Positions 53,865 to 57,949 of a DNA stretch of 57,949 nucleotides are shown here, in pieces. The position numbers and the translations under genes are program-made. This DNA comes from Bacilli bacterium (lineage in GTDB: Bacteria > Bacillota > Bacilli > Paenibacillales > KCTC-25726). The notes under the pieces were generated by a model, which did no database searches, was not told where the DNA came from, and saw only the letters and a list, made by a program, of their open reading frames with translations. Position 1 is the stretch's first letter; each line of letters starts with the position of its first letter. The stretch covers positions 1 through 57,949 of the forward strand of contig DASVDB010000140.1 of the NCBI GenBank assembly GCA_036381315.1, in the 5' to 3' direction.

Positions 53865-54647
53865 GTGGAACATGTAGATTTGGACTTTGCCGAATTTGTC
53901 AAAAAAGTAAAAGCAGCCACTTCCATCGATTTGTCGCTTTATAAAGAAGCGCAAATGAAACGCAGATTGACCGCATTCCGTCTGAAAAAAGGCTTCGACA
54001 CATTTTCCGCTTTTTTTGCGGCGCTCGTGAAAGACGACCAATTGCTGTATGAGTTTTTTGACAGAATGACGATCAACGTTTCCGAGTTTTGGCGCAACTC
54101 CAATCGCTGGACGGTATTGGCGGAGAAGATTTTGCCGCAACTGCTGAAAAAAAATCCGCGGCTGAAATGCTGGAGCGCCGCTTGCTCCACGGGCGAAGAG
54201 CCTTATACGCTGGCGATGATCATGGCGGAAAAGAATGCGCTTTTAGGCGCGAAAATTATCGCTTCGGACATCGATGCCGGCGTACTGGAACGGGCTAGGG
54301 CGGGCATTTACGGCGAACGTTCCCTGAAGGAAATGCCGGATTATTATGTGCGGAAATATTTTTCCGCGGAAAACGGCATGTTTCGCGTACACGACACATT
54401 GCGGCGCGCGGTTGACTTTCGCAAAGGCAATTTGCTGAATGACCGGTTTGAAAACGATTTCGACCTGATTATTTGCCGCAATGTTGTCATTTATTTTACC
54501 GAAGAAGCCAAGCACCTGCTTTATCAGAAATTTTCCAACGCCTTAAAACGCGGCGGGATTTTGTTTGTCGGCAGCACCGAACAAATCTTTCAACCGGGTA
54601 AATACGGCCTGGAAGTTGCGGAGTCGTTTTTTTACCGAAAGATCTAA
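53865..54647 (+). CDS. cheR: Chemotaxis protein methyltransferase CheR
   Basis: Methylates glutamates of chemoreceptors, using SAM, in adaptation. I chose GTG 53865, behind GTGGGA, giving 260 residues; ATG 53850 and GTG 53853 are alternatives. The N-terminal part has the family stretch LSLYKEAQMKRRL; the SAM-binding part has WSAACSTGEEPYTLAM and LIICRNVVIYF. Other chemotaxis genes are not in the window, but it implies motility. Confidence 0.95.
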   Translation: MEHVDLDFAEFVKKVKAATSIDLSLYKEAQMKRRLTAFRLKKGFDTFSAFFAALVKDDQLLYEFFDRMTINVSEFWRNSNRWTVLAEKILPQLLKKNPRLKCWSAACSTGEEPYTLAMIMAEKNALLGAKIIASDIDAGVLERARAGIYGERSLKEMPDYYVRKYFSAENGMFRVHDTLRRAVDFRKGNLLNDRFENDFDLIICRNVVIYFTEEAKHLLYQKFSNALKRGGILFVGSTEQIFQPGKYGLEVAESFFYRKI

Positions 54648-54717
54648 GCAGTGTATAACCGCGGCTTTGCTGTTCCATACTAGGAATACCCAAGTTTTGG
54701 AGGGCGAAGCTTAAGCC

Positions 54718-54885
54718 ATGGACAAACGAAAGGTTATCGACGCCTATCGCAGAGGGTTTATTACGATGCAGGAGTGTGCGCAAATATTGGGCGTTGATTT
54801 CGCGCAAATCACAAGCATCGTGAGCGATCCGCAGTACAAGGAGCATCCCCGCCTGCGCGTGGAGAAAAAACCGGTCAACGAATGA
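54718..54885 (+). CDS. Small helix-turn-helix-like protein
   Basis: A 55-residue frame beginning MDKRKVIDAYRRGFI. The segment IDAYRRGFITMQECAQILG then VDFAQITSIV has the spacing of a helix-turn-helix, and the protein is basic towards its end. GGAGGG lies upstream at a rather long distance. It sits between cheR and aroC. I do not know a described family; it could regulate neighbouring genes or be a small sporulation-type protein. Confidence 0.6.
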   Translation: MDKRKVIDAYRRGFITMQECAQILGVDFAQITSIVSDPQYKEHPRLRVEKKPVNE

Positions 54886-54973
54886 TCGGCGCAAATGACT
54901 GGCGCAAATGCATAATAATCTACCGGCACGCTGCAGATACAGGGATGCGGCGTGTTTTTCTGCTGTTTCTTTC

Positions 54974-55003
54974 TTGTCAAAATGGCATTTTATATAATAT
55001 AAT
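54974..55003 (+). promoter_or_regulatory. Probable sigma-A promoter of aroC-aroB-aroH
   Basis: TTGTCA at 54974-54979 and TATAAT at 54998-55003, 18 bases apart; a second TATAAT overlaps at 54993-54998. The leader to aroC is about 120 bases. Confidence 0.65.
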
Positions 55004-55131
55004 GGGCACAAGATATTTTACGCTTAAAAGCGCTAAAGCGGTAACGTACGCTGTTTCGGGCTAATCTGGAAGTGCGCTTGGGAATCGATTATGATTAGAT
55101 CAGGTTTTTACTGTCGGAGGGGGAACCGTAC

Positions 55132-56295
55132 ATGCGATATTTGACTGCGGGTGAAACGCACGGTCCGCAGCTAACTGCGATTATTGAAGGATTGCCAAGC
55201 AATTTGCAGATTTCGATTGAAGAATTGAATTTTCAGTTGCGGCGCCGCCAGAAAGGCTATGGACGGGGCAGACGCATGCAGATTGAGCAGGATACCGCCA
55301 AAATTGTCGGCGGCGTTCGGCATGGCAGCACAACGGGCGCTCCCGTCGCCATCGTCGTCGAAAATAAAGATTGGCAGCATTGGACAAAAGTGATGAATAT
55401 CGAGCCGATAGAAGGAGAGGACGAGGACAAGCGCAGGGTGCACCGTCCCCGTCCGGGACATGCCGATTTGAACGGCGGGTTGAAATACAACTTGCATGAC
55501 CTGCGCAACGTTTTGGAACGCTCGAGCGCGCGGGAAACCGCGGCGCGCGTCGCATGCGGGGCGATTGCCCGCCAGCTGTTGGCCGCGTTCGGCATCAAGG
55601 TGGCAGGCCAGGTTATCCGCATCGGCGACGTTGAGGCGAAACGAATCGACCTTCCGCTCGATGAATTGATCCGCATCACGGAACAATCGCCTGTCCGCGT
55701 AGTGGACAGCGAAGCGGAAGCCAAAATGATCGCATGCATTGAGCGAATCAAAAAAGAAGGCGACTCCATCGGCGGCATCGTCGAATGCGTCATTGAAGGC
55801 GTTCCGCCCGGCCTGGGTTCGCATGTGCAGTGGGACCGCAAGCTGGACGGGCGTATCGCGCAAGCGGTCGTTTCCATCAACGCCTTTAAAGGTTGCGAAT
55901 TTGGGATTGGCTTCGCAGCGGGGGAACTTCCCGGCTCAAAGGTGCATGATGAGATCATGTACAGCAAGGAGAGGGGCTTTTACCGCGCTTCGAACCGTTT
56001 GGGCGGATTTGAAGGCGGCATGACAAACGGGATGCCGATCATCGTGCGCGGCGTCATGAAGCCGATTCCGACATTATACAAACCGCTGCAAAGTGTCGAT
56101 ATCGATACGAAAGAACCGTTTACCGCCCAGGTGGAACGATCGGACGCCTGCGCGGTTCCGGCGGCGAGCGTCGTCATGGAGCATGTTGTGGCATGGGAAG
56201 TGGCCGTAGCTTTCATGGAAAAATTCGGCGGCGACTCGATGGAAGAAATTCGCGCAAATTATGAAAACTACATGAAGCAATTGGAGCGGTATTAA
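55132..56295 (+). CDS. aroC: Chorismate synthase
   Basis: Last shikimate-pathway step, making chorismate from EPSP with reduced FMN. The 387-residue protein has the signatures GETHGPQL (residues 7-14), [13 protein letters not shown], the [13 protein letters not shown] stretch, [12 protein letters not shown] and the C-terminal [19 protein letters not shown] precedes ATG 55132. It is first in an aro operon that leads towards trp genes in Bacillus (where it is called aroF). Confidence 0.96.
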   Translation: MRYLTAGETHGPQLTAIIEGLPSNLQISIEELNFQLRRRQKGYGRGRRMQIEQDTAKIVGGVRHGSTTGAPVAIVVENKDWQHWTKVMNIEPIEGEDEDKRRVHRPRPGHADLNGGLKYNLHDLRNVLERSSARETAARVACGAIARQLLAAFGIKVAGQVIRIGDVEAKRIDLPLDELIRITEQSPVRVVDSEAEAKMIACIERIKKEGDSIGGIVECVIEGVPPGLGSHVQWDRKLDGRIAQAVVSINAFKGCEFGIGFAAGELPGSKVHDEIMYSKERGFYRASNRLGGFEGGMTNGMPIIVRGVMKPIPTLYKPLQSVDIDTKEPFTAQVERSDACAVPAASVVMEHVVAWEVAVAFMEKFGGDSMEEIRANYENYMKQLERY

Positions 56296-56297
56296 AT

Positions 56298-57395
56298 ATG
56301 ATGAAAGAATTGTTGGTAGATTTACAAGAGCGTTCATACCCGATATATATCGGCGACGGATTGCTTAACGATGCCGCTTCGTATTTGCAAAAGCATGGGG
56401 TAAGCAAACAATCTCCCGTTATGGTGGTTACCGATACGAATGTAGCCCCGCTATACCTGGATCGGCTTGGCGGATTGCTGCAATCAGCCGGGTATACGGT
56501 CGTGCCGGCAATCGTTTCCGCCGGTGAAACGGCAAAGTCGTTGGATATGCTCGAAGAATTGGTCACCAAGGCGTTATCGGGCGGGCTTGATCGCAAATCG
56601 ACGATCATTGCGTTGGGCGGCGGGGTTGTCGGCGATTTGGCGGGATTTGCCGCCGCCAGTTACATGCGCGGCATTTCGTTTGTCCAGATGCCCACGACGA
56701 TATTGGCGCACGACAGCAGCGTTGGCGGCAAGGTCGGCGTCAATCACCGCTTGGCGAAAAATATTATCGGCGCATTTCACCAACCGAAATTTGTGCTGTA
56801 CGATACGTCAACGCTGCGCTCGTTGCCGTTGCGGCATATTCGCGCCGGATTAGCCGAAGTGATCAAGCACGGGTTCATCCGCGATGCGGAATTTGCCGCG
56901 TGGTGCGAAGAACATGCCGACGCGCTCTTGCGGTTGGATCCGCACGCTTTGCAGCACGCGCTTTACGAAGGTTGCAAGATCAAAGCGCAAGTGGTCGCGC
57001 AGGATGAAAAAGAAGCGGGCCTGCGCGCGATATTGAATTTGGGGCATACGATCGGGCACGCGCTCGAGGCGGTGGCCGGTTACGGCGAACTGTTGCATGG
57101 CGAAGCGATTTCGATCGGGATGATCGGCGCCGCCAAACTGGCGGTCCGCCTGGGACGGCCGGAAGCAATTTATCGGGACATGAAACGCGTCCTGCAGCGC
57201 TTCGGTTTGCCGACTGCGCTTTCGCCGCATTATCAAATTGAGGCGATCATGTCGGCCATGATGCACGACAAAAAATTCAAAGAAGGCGTCATCACTTTTA
57301 TCGTTCCGGTGCGAATCGGTGAAGTGGAGATCAATAAGCATATTTCGGCACAAACGATTCGCGAAATCGTCGCCGAATTGCAACGGGAGGATTAA
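56298..57395 (+). CDS. aroB: 3-dehydroquinate synthase
   Basis: Second shikimate-pathway step, NAD- and metal-dependent cyclisation of DAHP. The 365-residue protein has the NAD-binding GGGVVGDLAGFAAA, PTTILAHDSSVGGKVGVN, the metal-binding glutamate and histidines in GLAEVIKHG and NLGHTIGHALE, and LHGEAISIGM. It starts 2 bases after aroC at ATG 56298; ATG 56301 is also possible. Confidence 0.96.
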   Translation: MMKELLVDLQERSYPIYIGDGLLNDAASYLQKHGVSKQSPVMVVTDTNVAPLYLDRLGGLLQSAGYTVVPAIVSAGETAKSLDMLEELVTKALSGGLDRKSTIIALGGGVVGDLAGFAAASYMRGISFVQMPTTILAHDSSVGGKVGVNHRLAKNIIGAFHQPKFVLYDTSTLRSLPLRHIRAGLAEVIKHGFIRDAEFAAWCEEHADALLRLDPHALQHALYEGCKIKAQVVAQDEKEAGLRAILNLGHTIGHALEAVAGYGELLHGEAISIGMIGAAKLAVRLGRPEAIYRDMKRVLQRFGLPTALSPHYQIEAIMSAMMHDKKFKEGVITFIVPVRIGEVEINKHISAQTIREIVAELQRED

Positions 57396-57396
57396 C

Positions 57397-57762
57397 ATGT
57401 ACGTACGGGGAATTCGCGGTGCCACGACAGTCGATGCAAACAATGAAGAGGAAATTTTAAGCGCCACAGCGCAGTTGCTTAAGCGAATTGTGCAAGAAAA
57501 CAAAATTTCGCCGGAAGATATCGGGAGCGTATTCATTACGGTGACGCAGGATCTGAACGCCACGTTTCCGGCCAGAGCGATCAGGCAAATGAACGGGTGG
57601 GAGTTGGTTCCCCTGATGTGCGCGTTGGAAATCCCCGTTCCGGGCGGATTGCCCAAATGCATCCGGCTGATGGTCCATGTGAACACAGACAAACAGCAAA
57701 GCGAAATGGTGCATGTATACTTGAACAAAGCGCAATCATTGCGTCCGGATTTGAAACTGTAG
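57397..57762 (+). CDS. aroH: Chorismate mutase, AroH type
   Basis: Converts chorismate to prephenate, directing it to phenylalanine and tyrosine. The start is ATG 57397 behind GGGAGG, one base after the aroB stop, giving 121 residues. The trimeric AroH fold is recognised from YVRGIRGATTV, VTQDLNATFPARAIRQM and the C-terminal IRLMVHVNT. In B. subtilis trpE follows directly; here an insertion-sequence end begins 48 bases after the stop. Confidence 0.95.
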   Translation: MYVRGIRGATTVDANNEEEILSATAQLLKRIVQENKISPEDIGSVFITVTQDLNATFPARAIRQMNGWELVPLMCALEIPVPGGLPKCIRLMVHVNTDKQQSEMVHVYLNKAQSLRPDLKL

Positions 57763-57809
57763 GCGATCGCAAACACTCATCGCAATCACGCAAAGGCAAA
57801 CAAATGGGA

Positions 57810-57949
57810 GATAGTGTCCCGTCAAGTGGTGTAAATTCGATTTCTACCCTATGACTCAAATTTGTTTAATAGAAAAAATCACTTGCATCAAGTTGTCTTG
57901 TCAAGCCGCTCCAAAGGCATCCTTGACGCTGAACCTCTGGCGGATATGA
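57810..57949 (-). mobile_element. End of an IS256-family insertion sequence (partial)
   Basis: From GATAGTGTCCCG at 57810 the sequence continues TCAAGTGGTGTAAATT. This resembles, from memory, the terminal inverted repeat of IS256 (GATA...GTCC...GTGTAAAA). The following bases are more AT-rich than the neighbourhood and contain what looks like the 3' end of a minus-strand gene. The other end and the target duplication lie outside the window, so family and integrity are unproven. Confidence 0.5.
57901..57949 (-). CDS. C-terminal tail of a putative transposase (partial)
   Basis: Minus-strand codons from 57948 read HIRQRFSVKDAFGAA and then stop at 57903-57901. The gene would enter from beyond the right window edge, with its stop about 90 bases from the presumed inverted repeat, as in IS256-type elements. 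Only 15 residues are visible, too few to identify the enzyme. Confidence 0.3.
   Translation of the reverse strand, partial: HIRQRFSVKDAFGAA

Overview
The window looks like a chromosomal segment of a spore-forming, probably motile Firmicute of the Paenibacillaceae type. The evidence is the content (spoIVA, spmA/B, dacB, gerW, sspH, spoVIF, ypeB, cheR), the moderately GC-rich coding sequence, frequent TTG/GTG starts with strong GGAGG ribosome sites, and gene order. From lysA to aroH the backbone runs largely in the order I recall for the Bacillus subtilis lysA-ppiB-rib-scpAB-dacB-spmAB-rluB-resABCDE-serA-prsW-ypeB-cmk-ypfD-der-gpsA-yphEF-spoIVA-hbs-mtrB-hepS-menG-hepT-ndk-cheR-aro region.

Layout. 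1-2.8 kb: three lower mevalonate-pathway genes (mevalonate kinase cut by the window edge, diphosphomevalonate decarboxylase, phosphomevalonate kinase). 2.9-8.7 kb: lysA, ppiB, then an FMN-riboswitch-controlled riboflavin operon (ribD, ribE, ribBA, ribH). 8.8-11.7 kb: scpA, scpB, a DUF2953 membrane protein, and a likely forespore pair, gerW and sspH. 11.7-19.8 kb, minus strand: an accessory sugar-uptake and sensing operon (binding protein, two permeases, YesM-like kinase, second binding protein, YesN-like regulator). 20-29 kb: dacB-spmA-spmB, rluB and the cytochrome c maturation/redox-sensing set resABCDE. 29-34.4 kb: serA behind a serine T-box, ppa, a CPBP membrane protease homologue, small membrane proteins and a polysaccharide deacetylase lipoprotein. 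34.5-46.3 kb: a mecA-family adaptor, prsW, ypeB without an adjacent sleB, a PilZ protein, ypfB, cmk, an S1-domain protein, yphA-like, der, plsY, gpsA, spoVIF, a DUF2768 protein and yphF.

46.3-47.2 kb is the only long stretch without a clear gene. It holds a decayed copper-amine-oxidase-like (stalk) domain fragment, three copies of a 23-bp repeat (two direct, one inverted), a small broken reading frame and a possible sigma-E promoter. 47.2-57.8 kb: spoIVA, hbs, a tRNA-Pro(GGG), mtrB (TRAP), an unknown membrane protein, hepS-menG-hepT, ndk, cheR, a small helix-turn-helix-like protein, and aroC-aroB-aroH. Just after aroH the sequence changes to what looks like the end of an IS256-family insertion sequence, which runs off the window where trpE would be expected.

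How it fits together: the mevalonate genes feed isoprenoid precursors to HepS/HepT for menaquinone side chains, MenG finishes menaquinone, and ResA-E support respiratory cytochromes. The aro genes feed chorismate to tryptophan and menaquinone, and TRAP senses tryptophan. Sporulation genes are scattered through the backbone. I did not find a clearly new multi-gene system. The best leads are the two-component cluster with its own second binding protein, the repeat/relic region at 46.3-47.2 kb, the missing sleB, a glycine-to-valine change in the GpsA nucleotide-binding motif, and the insertion-sequence border in the trp supraoperon. All assignments were made by eye and memory, without database searches.
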